DNA of 64,000 bases from an uncultured Cellvibrio sp. GTDB taxonomy: Bacteria; Pseudomonadota; Gammaproteobacteria; Pseudomonadales; Cellvibrionaceae. The number at the start of each line of letters is the position of its first letter. The first letter of the stretch is position 1. The position numbers and the translations under genes are program-made. Positions 16,445 to 25,606 of this stretch are shown here, piece by piece. The stretch is taken from NCBI GenBank assembly GCA_946482345.1, contig CAMLRJ010000001.1, forward strand, positions 3,223 to 67,222, given 5' to 3'. Under the pieces are notes generated by a model. It saw nothing but the letters and a program-made list of their open reading frames with translations, had not been told where the DNA came from and made no database searches.

Positions 16445-17329
16445 ATGAAATCAGCAATTACTCCCCTTGGTGGTGGCGATCCCGAACCGTGGGTATTGCA
16501 ACAAATCAGTCGATCACAAGGCATCGACGAAGGTATTGCTCGTGGCCGAGAAATAGGGTTAAACGAAGGCTATCAGCAAGGCTACAACGTAGGGTATGCA
16601 GAAGGTAATACCGCTGGCTACAACGAAGCAATTGATGAAGGCAATGCTGCGATTGCAGGATTACAAGCCAATCATAAGGTTTATCAAGAGCAAGTAGGCG
16701 CTCAGTTTCAAGAGCTGGAGGAAGATCGTAACCGGTTGAGGATTGCTGTTATTGAACAGGCAAAGCGCATCCGGGAACTTGAGGAAAAGCTTGTTCAACG
16801 TGATCAGGTTGTAGGGCAGCTTCATGCCCAAAACGAAGCGTTGCGCGAGGCAAACCAGGAGCTGGCTGAAGAGAACGCCGCTCTGCAAGAAGACAATGCA
16901 GCGCTCAAACAACTTGTACAAACGCTGCGGCAGGCAAACGAAAATCTCCAGGAAAACATTGAGGATCTCGCAAAGTCAAATCGTGAAAAATCAGTGAAAC
17001 TAAGGGACCAAATAAACCAATACAACAAAACTGTAGTGTTTATCAATGCCATCAAAGGGGTTGTGGAATCTGTCATTGCGCAAGACCCTGCAATGGAGAA
17101 TCAGATTAAGAGTGTGTTTGCCGGGGAGTACAAGAAGGCTGTTGACTTTAAGATGTCAGTTGATGAGATCACCGGAGCGCCACATGAGGACCGGGATTTT
17201 GCGCTGATGCTCCCGCAAACGCATAAATTCATCGTTGATATGCTGAGCTTGAATGAACCAACCTTTAACCAGGAAGCATCTGGGACTGGGGACTTATCCG
17301 AATCTGAAGATTCAGAGTTTGCTCTATAG
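16445..17329 (+). CDS. Coiled-coil protein, 294 aa
   Basis: A 294-residue protein. Residues ~30-70 hold a Gly/Tyr/Glu-rich tandem of short repeats (for example GYQQGYNVGYAEGNTAGY), like the flagellar FliH/YscL-type or Yae1-type GxxxG patterns. Residues ~75-200 form a long heptad coiled coil, then a compact C-terminus with an acidic tail. GAGGTG precedes ATG 16445. The iterons lie in its leader, and it ends at a strong terminator facing dotA. It may be a scaffold or DNA-associated protein; no family name is justified. Confidence 0.65.
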   Translation: MKSAITPLGGGDPEPWVLQQISRSQGIDEGIARGREIGLNEGYQQGYNVGYAEGNTAGYNEAIDEGNAAIAGLQANHKVYQEQVGAQFQELEEDRNRLRIAVIEQAKRIRELEEKLVQRDQVVGQLHAQNEALREANQELAEENAALQEDNAALKQLVQTLRQANENLQENIEDLAKSNREKSVKLRDQINQYNKTVVFINAIKGVVESVIAQDPAMENQIKSVFAGEYKKAVDFKMSVDEITGAPHEDRDFALMLPQTHKFIVDMLSLNEPTFNQEASGTGDLSESEDSEFAL

Positions 17330-17356
17330 CTACAGTTACCAATCAATACAAGGCAA

Positions 17357-17386
17357 CAAAAAACCCGGCATTTGCCGGGTTTTTTG
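17357..17386. terminator. Bidirectional intrinsic terminator
   Basis: ACCCGGCA (17363-17370) and TGCCGGGT (17373-17380) form an 8-bp stem with an A-run before it and a T-run after it. It serves both the coiled-coil gene and the convergent dotA. Confidence 0.9.
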
Positions 17387-17388
17387 TT

Positions 17389-20190
17389 TTAACGTTTCGA
17401 TCCTGACGGTGGCGGTGTTTGCTCCGTCAATCCGTCATACCTAACTCTCGAAAGCGCTTCTTGTCTCTCTTTAGCTGCGAATCCCTGAACGCCATAGGCA
17501 CCAGCATAGGAGCCATCCTCTATCGCTTGAGATAATGATGGCTTACCTCTTATTGCGCCTCTCACTGCCGACCCCAAAAAGACCCCTGCTGTCGCGGCAA
17601 GACGATTGTTTCCTGTCGGACGGCTGTACTGATACTGTGCCGGTGCTTGCTGTTGAAAGCTTGTCAGGTAGTCACCAGAAGTATTGCTTGTGACTCCTTG
17701 CTGACTATTTGACATCGACTGGGTTCGTGACTGTGAGGTACTGGAGGCCGTTGTCGCACTGGCTGTATTGGACTGCGATGGGCCACTCGATGACGAAGGG
17801 GCTGGACCAGGTGTAACACCCTGGCCATTGATACTAAGTGATTTTCGTTTCGCGCCACCGCCGCCGCCAGTCGGCGAGCCTCCCCCTCCACCACCACCGT
17901 TTCCGTTACCGCCCCCCGGAGGCAAGTTGTTGCCCCCGTTAGTTCCAATGCGGGCATTGGAATTTCCGCCCCTCTGGGTGATTACGTTACCAATCCCCGC
18001 GCCCCCTGCTTTCATCGCTCCAGCAGCATTAGTCGCTCCTAAATCGCCTGCACCAGATCCAGCGCCAGCCCATTGCAACACCGAATCAGGTAAGACTTGG
18101 GGCAAGGTAAAGCACATATACATTACCGGCAATAATGTGAAGCCAAATAGGATTAGCCACCAGGCAAACGTCATAAACTCGGAAATGGCTCCTACTGCAC
18201 CTGTGCTCGATACCACAGCACCCCGCATGTCAAAGAATCCATTGGCGATGAAATCGATAATAGGATCAGAAACCTTGATGGCCGCGAACAGACCTAGCAC
18301 CGCAAGCGCTGGCCTCGCAAACAATGCCATCAGTAATAGGTAGCCTTGGTTTTGCGAGCCAATGAAGGTTCTATCAGGAGTCATGTGCATAACAGCCCAC
18401 AGCGGTGCGGCTATGATGGATTGAAGAACCTGGAGTATCCAACCAACTACAACAATCATAAAAATGGTATAGGGCAGACTAGGCAAGAATACGCTGAAAT
18501 AGAAAGCTAACGGCTCCACGTAGCTCATCAACGTTGCAAGTTGCTTGAGCGGCACTTCAAGAACCCAATCCCAGATAGGGTCGGTCACTTTGTCAAAATT
18601 TGCACCTGTGCCAACAACCGAAACCGAAGACAATGTGCCTGCAACAACCCGCAAGGCAGTTACCGCCGTTTTGATGGTGACATCGGCGAGTGTAAGAGCT
18701 GTTTTCGCTATGGTCAGATAGTCACCGATACATTTCATCCTGCTGATTGATCCACCCATTTGGCCAGCGGTGCCACACAGCGGCGTCACGCCTGTTCCAT
18801 TCGCCCCGGTGGCTATCTCCACAACATCCAGCATGGTGCGATTAACCAGACTGGACATTTTGGAATCCATGTCGGACTTGAGAGCACCGATATTAAGATC
18901 CGCTTTTGGATCATTGGGCACGAGGGATGCCAAATCTTCAGGCTTAACGACTCCCGATGATTTATAGGTGGCCTTTAACTCGGATTTTTTAATGACTTCG
19001 GCCACTTGGCCTTTAACTGAGTTGGTGAGCAGTGTTGCGCGAACATCATTAGGTAAGGCGCTGTAGGAAGGCTCTGTTGTCTCCCCTACCCGCTCAGTGG
19101 TGATATTCATAATTTGTCCACGGATCATACCAACGCGCTGGAGCCATCCACCGCCGTTGGCCCACCCCCCATCCTGCATGGCCGTGACAAATGCGGTTAT
19201 GCTCGCATCGACATCACCTTTACCGCCAGACACTTGTGCAGCAAGTGATGCCACCAATCCATCCTCAGCGGCTTTAACGATGATATTGAACTGGTCGCTG
19301 TCGATCAGATCCCAACCCGTTTCATTAATCGAGGTAGGCCAACTATTCACCCAAGCATCAATGTCAGCCATCATCTGTACAGCGGCTTGGGCTTTTTGAT
19401 CCTGTAGATTGCTGCGCATTTGTTCGAGAGCTGCTGATGTCGCATCAGACATTGGCTGTGGAGTGTACTGGGCAATTTTAATCGTTCCACATAGCGGGTC
19501 TCCCCCAGCCAAGTTAGTCGCTGGATTACGATCTTTAATCTGAAATATGTACTCGGTCCTACCGTCCACGCTAACGGAGTTGTCATGCGTGTTCCCGGCC
19601 ATTACTTGGGGGGATTGTCCCGTCGCGGATGCGGCTGAATAAATTGCGTTCGCTGCTCGCGCGCAATAAGACGCCGCCAGATACTGCTTCGCAAAATCTC
19701 GAAGCCCGTAGAATTGCCCTGGTTGGTTAACGCCATCGACTATCCCATTGGGTGTCAGAATGCCAAGTGCTAAGCCTCCCTCGTACACTTTATTGGCGAA
19801 CCCTACACCCCATAAAGCAACCATCAATACGATAATTTGAATAAAACTGTAACCGCTTGCTGAGGGTAACAATACACCAGCCCCTGCAACGATCCGCAGT
19901 GGGGTAAAAACCGAAGACCAATTTTTACCGAAGGCCTCTCCATCGTTTGCCGTGTTTACCGTACCAACGATGGCAACATAGCTGACGACTATTGCTCCAA
20001 TGATGAGTATCCCGGAGTTAAAAAATTGAAACATTGTGGCGAGCAAATTGCTGGTTGCCGCTACGGAGTTGGGATCAAGACCCAATACCAGGGCGTCTAT
20101 AACATCCCCGAAAATTGATCGCAGCATGATTACCGATTCATCGGTACATGCCGTGGGGTCATTGCATGGAGAAAACGGCATGGACGCCAT
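17389..20190 (-). CDS. dotA: DotA/TraY inner-membrane protein of the type IVB secretion system
   Basis: A 933-residue polytopic membrane protein with the DotA/TraY layout. After a short N-terminus there is a membrane block (~50-150), a large periplasmic region (~150-540), and further membrane helices at ~560-720. The Gly/Ser-rich low-complexity tail (~740-860, with a GGGGGGG run) is longer than I would expect for the family. DotA is required for substrate transfer in Dot/Icm and IncI systems. AGGGTGA precedes ATG 20190; ATG 20181 is an in-frame alternative. It stands alone on its strand, divergent from the 189-aa gene across 257 bases of AT-rich DNA. Confidence 0.85.
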   Translation of the reverse strand: MASMPFSPCNDPTACTDESVIMLRSIFGDVIDALVLGLDPNSVAATSNLLATMFQFFNSGILIIGAIVVSYVAIVGTVNTANDGEAFGKNWSSVFTPLRIVAGAGVLLPSASGYSFIQIIVLMVALWGVGFANKVYEGGLALGILTPNGIVDGVNQPGQFYGLRDFAKQYLAASYCARAANAIYSAASATGQSPQVMAGNTHDNSVSVDGRTEYIFQIKDRNPATNLAGGDPLCGTIKIAQYTPQPMSDATSAALEQMRSNLQDQKAQAAVQMMADIDAWVNSWPTSINETGWDLIDSDQFNIIVKAAEDGLVASLAAQVSGGKGDVDASITAFVTAMQDGGWANGGGWLQRVGMIRGQIMNITTERVGETTEPSYSALPNDVRATLLTNSVKGQVAEVIKKSELKATYKSSGVVKPEDLASLVPNDPKADLNIGALKSDMDSKMSSLVNRTMLDVVEIATGANGTGVTPLCGTAGQMGGSISRMKCIGDYLTIAKTALTLADVTIKTAVTALRVVAGTLSSVSVVGTGANFDKVTDPIWDWVLEVPLKQLATLMSYVEPLAFYFSVFLPSLPYTIFMIVVVGWILQVLQSIIAAPLWAVMHMTPDRTFIGSQNQGYLLLMALFARPALAVLGLFAAIKVSDPIIDFIANGFFDMRGAVVSSTGAVGAISEFMTFAWWLILFGFTLLPVMYMCFTLPQVLPDSVLQWAGAGSGAGDLGATNAAGAMKAGGAGIGNVITQRGGNSNARIGTNGGNNLPPGGGNGNGGGGGGGSPTGGGGGAKRKSLSINGQGVTPGPAPSSSSGPSQSNTASATTASSTSQSRTQSMSNSQQGVTSNTSGDYLTSFQQQAPAQYQYSRPTGNNRLAATAGVFLGSAVRGAIRGKPSLSQAIEDGSYAGAYGVQGFAAKERQEALSRVRYDGLTEQTPPPSGSKR

Positions 20191-20447
20191 AGATTGTCAC
20201 CCTTTCCAAAGTACGCAGTAGGATATAAAATATAGTAATCTTACATCATTTTACAGGTGTTTGTTATAAAGGTGTTATGACGCATTTTTAACAAAAAAGA
20301 CGTTTTAGTCATCATTACCGTATAATTGCTATGCAATACGCAGATAATGCGATAAAAAAGACAAATTTTTACGTGCTTTCGACAAGAAATTATGAGGATT
20401 TAGCATTTATAATCTTTACTTTTAATCAACCAAACATAGTGATCTAA

Positions 20448-21017
20448 ATGCTATCAATTAAGGGTGCTTCAACATTTGTCGTCGGCGCGGGCTTGCTCCG
20501 CCAACGTGGCATCGACGCTACCGGTAAAGGCTTCACAATTAGTGACATTGCCGAGGGTGCCTTGGGCAATCAGCCGGATGCAGGACGCATACGTCAATCC
20601 ATTCTCAAGCTTGCGAATCAAGAAAATGCCTGGTTCCGCAACAACCCGCCGCATGCCAAGATCAGTGAACAAGTCCTGGACACCAGGACCAAGGAATTTG
20701 GCGTACTGGTGGCAATTAATTCTGCCGTTGTTTCATCCGTGCGCTACGGGCCTACCATAGCGCACGATGATGCAAACAAGGAAAAACTGAAGAGAAGCCT
20801 GATCGATGCTGTTGATGCAATCGATAATGCTCCTGGTACAACCGATGACAAGCGGCTTTACTTTGGGCAACTTAAAAGTCAATTATCTGGATTGAGCCAG
20901 AAGGACTCCCTATTAAATCTCTTGCAACAGGCCGAATATGACTACAACGAGTCATTGAAAGCTAAAATTCTTGAGAAGTACAAACCGCTCCAACGCAGTT
21001 CCGACTTTGAGCACTAA
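20448..21017 (+). CDS. Hypothetical protein, 189 aa
   Basis: A 189-residue mostly helical soluble protein beginning with a hydrophobic stretch (STFVVGAGLLRQRG). No known motif. It is divergent from dotA and followed at 12 bases by another small unknown, so the pair may be transfer accessory genes. The ribosome site before ATG 20448 is weak. Confidence 0.6.
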   Translation: MLSIKGASTFVVGAGLLRQRGIDATGKGFTISDIAEGALGNQPDAGRIRQSILKLANQENAWFRNNPPHAKISEQVLDTRTKEFGVLVAINSAVVSSVRYGPTIAHDDANKEKLKRSLIDAVDAIDNAPGTTDDKRLYFGQLKSQLSGLSQKDSLLNLLQQAEYDYNESLKAKILEKYKPLQRSSDFEH

Positions 21018-21029
21018 GAGGACACACTT

Positions 21030-21374
21030 ATGGGTATGCAATTTCAACCGCTTGGAGCAGTTATTCTGCAATCACAAGACAGCAGTATTACCGTGGCAAA
21101 GCAACCGGTACTGGCAGAGCATGGCCAGCAACTTAGAAGCGCTATAAATGCGCTCCCAAGCGATTTGGCGAGGGATATAGTTGGTGGGTATGGTGAGCCC
21201 TCCCCTTCAACGATTGCTTCTCTTGAGGCTGCAATCCTACAGCGAGAGTTTGCTATCGAGGGTGCCGCTAATGAGGCCAACTTGGATCAAGGTTGGCTGA
21301 AAGGCGGTGCGGCTGAATCTGCCAACCTTGACCGCTCAAATGCGTATGAAAAAGATGAATGGGATTTTTCATAA
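21030..21374 (+). CDS. Hypothetical protein, 114 aa
   Basis: A 114-residue soluble, acidic protein with a GAGG site ahead of ATG 21030 and an immediately following terminator. It has no membrane segment or known motif. Co-transcribed with the 189-aa gene. Confidence 0.6.
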   Translation: MGMQFQPLGAVILQSQDSSITVAKQPVLAEHGQQLRSAINALPSDLARDIVGGYGEPSPSTIASLEAAILQREFAIEGAANEANLDQGWLKGGAAESANLDRSNAYEKDEWDFS

Positions 21375-21390
21375 GTGATTTGAAGCAATA

Positions 21391-21420
21391 AAAAAAGCCC
21401 CAGTGTCGGGGCTTTTTTTA
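21391..21420. terminator. Bidirectional intrinsic terminator
   Basis: AGCCCC (21396-21401) and GGGGCT (21408-21413 region) form a stem around AGTGTC, flanked by an A-run and a T-run. It separates the 114-aa gene from the convergent lipoprotein gene. Confidence 0.85.
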
Positions 21421-21449
21421 TGCCACAAGTTACCGCATCACAGCAGCGA

Positions 21450-22232
21450 TCATTTACTTGAGGCTGTGTTACAACCCATATTCACGACATCGTAAGCAGC
21501 AACATAACGCCCGTACTGCTGTAATGTATCTTCCGCTTTGACAAAGCGAGCAACGCCAGTACAAACCAATGGTTCTCCTATTGATGTGCGGCGGCTGGCG
21601 AGATTATCTGCAACCTTTTTGGCCTCAATAGGATCTTCGATTACTGCGGGGACTGTGGAAGGCAATTGCAACCTAAAGTCGTCTTGAGCTGCATCAGCAC
21701 CAAACGCAGGCTTTATCGAAATGCCCCCTTCCTTACCGACGGTTGCCAAACCTTTAAATTGGAATTTAACGTTGGATGCTTTTCCAATCTCACGTAACAC
21801 AGCGTCCCTTTTTTGATTCCAATGGATTTTTTGGTCGCTGGGTCGCATAACCAGCCCGATGGCCGATTGGTCATGCGATTTTCCTTGGCGTTTTAGCCAT
21901 TCCTGGCGCGCGTAGTAATCAACACGGCAAGAGTCGTCGGCCAGCGATTTCAGAGCTTCACTGTTGTACGCTCGGTAGACCAGGTATTTAGTACAGGCGT
22001 AATTGAATTGCCCTCCCAAATAAAGTGGTTCATTGTTTGAGCCTAATGCTGACGGTACAAGATTGAGGTTGCCATCAGGATCTATAATTGACTGCTCGGA
22101 TTTGTTCAATCCAAGCTTCCCAATTTCAGGAGCCTTTAAGGAAACACGAGTAGATCCATCCGGCATAGTTTGGGTGGTCATACAACCGGTGATCGATAAC
22201 AACAATACTAACAATGCGCTGATACGTTTCAT
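21450..22232 (-). CDS. Lipoprotein, 260 aa, transfer-region associated
   Basis: A 260-residue protein with a lipoprotein signal peptide: a basic MKR start, a hydrophobic core, and lipobox ITGC with Cys17 as the lipidated residue. The mature part is soluble with four to five further Cys that could form periplasmic disulfides, for which the DsbC-like protein of the same operon would be a partner. No named family recognised. It is the last gene of the leftward dotM operon. Confidence 0.7.
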   Translation of the reverse strand: MKRISALLVLLLSITGCMTTQTMPDGSTRVSLKAPEIGKLGLNKSEQSIIDPDGNLNLVPSALGSNNEPLYLGGQFNYACTKYLVYRAYNSEALKSLADDSCRVDYYARQEWLKRQGKSHDQSAIGLVMRPSDQKIHWNQKRDAVLREIGKASNVKFQFKGLATVGKEGGISIKPAFGADAAQDDFRLQLPSTVPAVIEDPIEAKKVADNLASRRTSIGEPLVCTGVARFVKAEDTLQQYGRYVAAYDVVNMGCNTASSK

Positions 22233-22258
22233 AATCGTGACTAGCTCCTGACTTATGT

Positions 22259-22825
22259 TTATAGAAACCGTGACATGTCTTGCTTTTTCATCGCAGTTTG
22301 CTGCGCATCAAACAAGTGAGTAATTACATCGCCGATCACCAACGGAATTGGTGATGTTTTTGCTCTTCCGTGATCAACCACCTTACCGTTTTTCACGGTC
22401 ACAGGAATGATCTGTAAATTTTTTGCATCGCCAATCAACTTGCGCTTAGCCATATCATCAATAAAAAATCCAATGGCCAACGGCGGAAATTTTGAATCCA
22501 TACAGCTAACTGCGGTAACAGAAACATACAAGCGGTCAGAGATAAACGCTTTGTCCAGGGGCAAATGAGCAAGCCATGCTGCTTCAAAATCCTGAGCACC
22601 AATAAAAACTGTTCCCCCGTCCACTGCGAAGCAAAAGCGTGAGCTCTGCATTGGCGACAACATAAATACTTGATTATGTCGCGGATGCTTGGATACCTCT
22701 CCCTTTTTAAAGTTGGCTGACCACTTCATAAAGTTTGTGTAGGACGCCAACTGTTGCGCTGCCTTGCGAACACGCTTCATTTCCTCTTCGGAAATTTGTG
22801 GCCCTTCGTCTTTTTGTTCTTGCAT
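22259..22825 (-). CDS. Hypothetical protein, 188 aa
   Basis: A 188-residue soluble protein with a charged helical N-terminus and a beta-rich remainder. GGGAGC sits just before ATG 22825. It lies 12 bases downstream of the 280-aa gene within the dotM operon. Function unknown. Confidence 0.6.
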   Translation of the reverse strand: MQEQKDEGPQISEEEMKRVRKAAQQLASYTNFMKWSANFKKGEVSKHPRHNQVFMLSPMQSSRFCFAVDGGTVFIGAQDFEAAWLAHLPLDKAFISDRLYVSVTAVSCMDSKFPPLAIGFFIDDMAKRKLIGDAKNLQIIPVTVKNGKVVDHGRAKTSPIPLVIGDVITHLFDAQQTAMKKQDMSRFL

Positions 22826-22837
22826 GATTGCTCCCGG

Positions 22838-23680
22838 TTATCCAGAGAATCGACTTGTGCTCTGCACTCTATTAATTTTCAGCAGCTCCTGAAAATCAGT
22901 GATCATGTCATTAAGAGCCTTGTTCGGCGTACACCCGAGCGCCTTCGCTTTTTCGAGCACCAATTCGTGATGCTCTTTGATTAACTTATAGTTGTTCTCA
23001 GGGTCTTTTTTACGATTTCGCAGTTCAATTAAGCCCCGGCGTCGCGCCATCGCCATAATCTTTTCGTAGTCAGTGTGTGAGAGCCCAAACTGCTTTCTAA
23101 CATCAACTTTTGAAAAGCTTTCGTTTGATTTCAAAAACTCTACAGCCCTCGGAACCATTCTGTGCAAACGAATCAGATGGGATAAATGATTGATCGCACT
23201 GGCAATCTGCGCGTTTTCAACAGAACCCCGCTTTTCATCAGGACGTGACAAGTAAGCGGAGACTTCTTTTAACACGGCCTCATCATCAATATCGATTGGA
23301 TTTCGATGGATCTTGGTTTCCTTGCGAATGGATGCATCAGGGCTTTCACCCCGGAGGTAATAAAAACTCCCTTGCTTGGCTATCTCAACGCGCAGAAACG
23401 AGCACGCGACCATAAACACATCCTCTGTACATTCTTCCCTGGTTGCTTTGCCATCATCGTCATCGTAGTTTTCACGGTCTTGCCGTTGAATGTCTTGGAC
23501 GATATTAAAATAGCTTTTTAAAGCCAACACTTTGTCGCTCAGTGATACCAGTTCATGCAATACCAGGACTGTATCAGCCAAAACTTTCACAGAGGGAACT
23601 ATCAACAATCGCGATAAGCGGCCCATTGTTGCAACTAATTGTTCGCCATTATTTATTTCATCTGCATGACGCATCGGCAT
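22838..23680 (-). CDS. Hypothetical helical protein with winged-helix-like segment, 280 aa
   Basis: A 280-residue, all-helical protein. A segment near 190-225 (VDVRKQFGLSHTDYEKIMAM and onward, RRGLIELRNRKK) reads like a helix-turn-helix with a basic wing, so DNA binding is possible. The start overlaps the upstream 95-aa gene by 23 bases. Part of the dotM operon. Unnamed. Confidence 0.6.
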   Translation of the reverse strand: MPMRHADEINNGEQLVATMGRLSRLLIVPSVKVLADTVLVLHELVSLSDKVLALKSYFNIVQDIQRQDRENYDDDDGKATREECTEDVFMVACSFLRVEIAKQGSFYYLRGESPDASIRKETKIHRNPIDIDDEAVLKEVSAYLSRPDEKRGSVENAQIASAINHLSHLIRLHRMVPRAVEFLKSNESFSKVDVRKQFGLSHTDYEKIMAMARRRGLIELRNRKKDPENNYKLIKEHHELVLEKAKALGCTPNKALNDMITDFQELLKINRVQSTSRFSG

Positions 23681-23945
23681 ATTCTTCTAATCCTGCTCGT
23701 TTAGTGTGAGTCAACATATAAGTTTCTATTTCAGAAACATTCATACCTTCAGTTATACACTGCCGAACGGCAAGTGATAACGGAGCTATCTGTTCTTCGA
23801 TTTTATTTTTAGATAGCAAACCTCCAGTGGAGGTGCGCATGTAGCTAAGCAAATGCAACGGCAAAGCATTCCGCCAAGACAAGCGCTCTTCCACAGTGAT
23901 TAAGGAAAAATCCCTAAAAGGGTCGATTATTGTGGTGCCAGACAT
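23658..23945 (-). CDS. Hypothetical protein, 95 aa
   Basis: A 95-residue soluble protein without recognised motifs. It overlaps the upstream gene by 19 bases and the downstream gene by 23, showing strict operon packing. It may be a small partner of the 280-aa protein. Confidence 0.55.
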   Translation of the reverse strand: MSGTTIIDPFRDFSLITVEERLSWRNALPLHLLSYMRTSTGGLLSKNKIEEQIAPLSLAVRQCITEGMNVSEIETYMLTHTKRAGLEEYADASCR

Positions 23946-24610
23946 CCAACGTCTCCACTTGCACCAGGATCAAGACCCATAGCTTTTAACGTTGCTTTAG
24001 TGAGTTCCACTTGCTCATTAAACGCCTGTTCGGTCATTTGAACCTGACCATTATCAATTACAAGCGGATCTTTGTTGTTGTTGAAATACAGAAACCCACC
24101 GGCAATCACGAAAAACGGAATTGCCACTGCCGCGATTGTTTTCACGCGCCCTGCTGCGCTCCCGGCAATATCATTCGCTGCCAGTGTGTCACGATCACTT
24201 AACACTGAAACATTATTGCGTGGTGCCTCATTATTTTTAGGTGTTTCCAATGGTTCCGGGGTAGCGGTTTTCAATAAAGATACAAATGCATCTGAAACCT
24301 TTTTTTGCACAGACCGCATTACCGTGTCCAAGTCGTCTGAAATGCCGGTAATTTCGTAAGTAGCAAATAACTGTTCTTTTGCCTCTGCCTGCCAATTTGT
24401 ATATGCAAAACCAATTGTAATTTTATTTTTGTCGCACGCTAGCATTAGCCGCACAAAATCATTTCTATCTGTTTTGAAGAGAAATACTTCTGGATAGTTT
24501 TCGCCAATTCTAAAGCCGATATGGCTCGGCTTGTCTTCATCGCCTTGCCAATTGACCCTCATGAATTCCGGTGCAACTTGATCGAGTTGAATTTCAATCG
24601 AATTATTCAT
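23927..24610 (-). CDS. Single-pass membrane protein, 227 aa
   Basis: About 227 residues. The first ~150 look cytoplasmic with beta structure. A single membrane helix lies at about 162-180 (IAAVAIPFFVIAGGFLYF), and a short ~45-residue periplasmic tail with one Cys follows. ATG 24610 overlaps the DsbC-like stop by 8 bases. Transfer-region accessory; family not recognised. Confidence 0.6.
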   Translation of the reverse strand: MNNSIEIQLDQVAPEFMRVNWQGDEDKPSHIGFRIGENYPEVFLFKTDRNDFVRLMLACDKNKITIGFAYTNWQAEAKEQLFATYEITGISDDLDTVMRSVQKKVSDAFVSLLKTATPEPLETPKNNEAPRNNVSVLSDRDTLAANDIAGSAAGRVKTIAAVAIPFFVIAGGFLYFNNNKDPLVIDNGQVQMTEQAFNEQVELTKATLKAMGLDPGASGDVGCLAPQ

Positions 24611-25544
24611 AAACAACTGCTCCAAATATTTCTTCCAAAATTGCGTTGTCACCAAATCCAGTCAGCATTCTGGCTTGGCCTGTTCTGCGATCTAAAAAGA
24701 ACGCTACTGGCACCCCGGCTTGGCCAGCACCTGGATTGTTATTGAACGCTGCTTTAAAAAACTGCAAATTTAAATCGAGTGATGCCTTTGCTTCGGCATC
24801 GAGTAACGATTTTTTGGGGGAGTTGTGATTCTCCAACAAATCAGCAATCTCCGCTTTGCTACCGCGCAGCAATACTGCTGCAAGAGGATCGCCTACAGCA
24901 GGATCTCCCAGCGCCGATGTTGGTATCCATTTAATTGAGTAGCCTTTTTTAATGAGCTTCCTCGTTGCTTTATATGCTTTTCTGCAAATCGGGCAACGGG
25001 GGTCAATGATCACGTACACAGTGTTAGGGACTTCTAGCGAGCCTTCTTTATGCCCAGCCAGCTCAGATACGGTTTTGATGCTTTCTGGGTAAGGACCGCC
25101 GTAGGGCTTTTTCTCGATTGCTGCACTTCCAGCAATTATTGCCGGTGGCGTTATATGGCCAGCAACTGACCCCTCGGGAATTTTTCGTTCTTTCGGGTAC
25201 TGTTTTGATGGGGGAAGGAACTGGTCTGACAGATTCTTTCCTGTTTGAGCATCCCAAACGATTCCTGTAAATACGGCCCCCGCATCCGATGTGGTGTACA
25301 AAACGACTTGGCTACCATTCTTTTCAACAACCCATGCGGTGAGCCCTCCCGCGCCCACAGGGAGCTTGGAAATTACCTTCCCATATCGAGAAATGACCTC
25401 ATCATCAATTTTTTGAGGAACTTTACCCGCTGATTCAGCGAAAGATGATTGCTGCTGCTCCCTGATTTCAATGGATTTTTGAGCGCTGGCACTGGTCGTA
25501 AACGCCAGTCCAGCAATCATAATCAAAATCGCGTTTGTTTTCAT
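24603..25544 (-). CDS. DsbC/DsbG-like thiol:disulfide isomerase (TrbB-like)
   Basis: A 313-residue periplasmic protein. Signal peptide MKTNAILIMIAGLAFTTSASA is cleaved before QKS. The C-terminal thioredoxin fold carries a CPIC active site (DPRCPICRKAY, about residues 190-200) and a cis-Pro candidate in GVPVAFF. The N-terminal part resembles a dimerisation domain. Position next to dotM matches the trbA-trbB order of IncI plasmids, where TrbB aids disulfide formation in transfer proteins. ATG 25544 is preferred over the TTG at 25562. Confidence 0.8.
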   Translation of the reverse strand: MKTNAILIMIAGLAFTTSASAQKSIEIREQQQSSFAESAGKVPQKIDDEVISRYGKVISKLPVGAGGLTAWVVEKNGSQVVLYTTSDAGAVFTGIVWDAQTGKNLSDQFLPPSKQYPKERKIPEGSVAGHITPPAIIAGSAAIEKKPYGGPYPESIKTVSELAGHKEGSLEVPNTVYVIIDPRCPICRKAYKATRKLIKKGYSIKWIPTSALGDPAVGDPLAAVLLRGSKAEIADLLENHNSPKKSLLDAEAKASLDLNLQFFKAAFNNNPGAGQAGVPVAFFLDRRTGQARMLTGFGDNAILEEIFGAVVYE

Positions 25545-25606
25545 AATGTTCAAATTTGTCAAAAATGGGTGTTATCATTATTCTAACAAATTTGTAGAAA
25601 ATGTAA

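Noticed and set aside
17768..18343. Long Pro-rich open frame on the plus strand inside dotA
   Set aside because: It is the antisense image of the Gly-rich low-complexity tail of dotA; it has no ribosome site and its composition simply mirrors the GGN/GGT codons.
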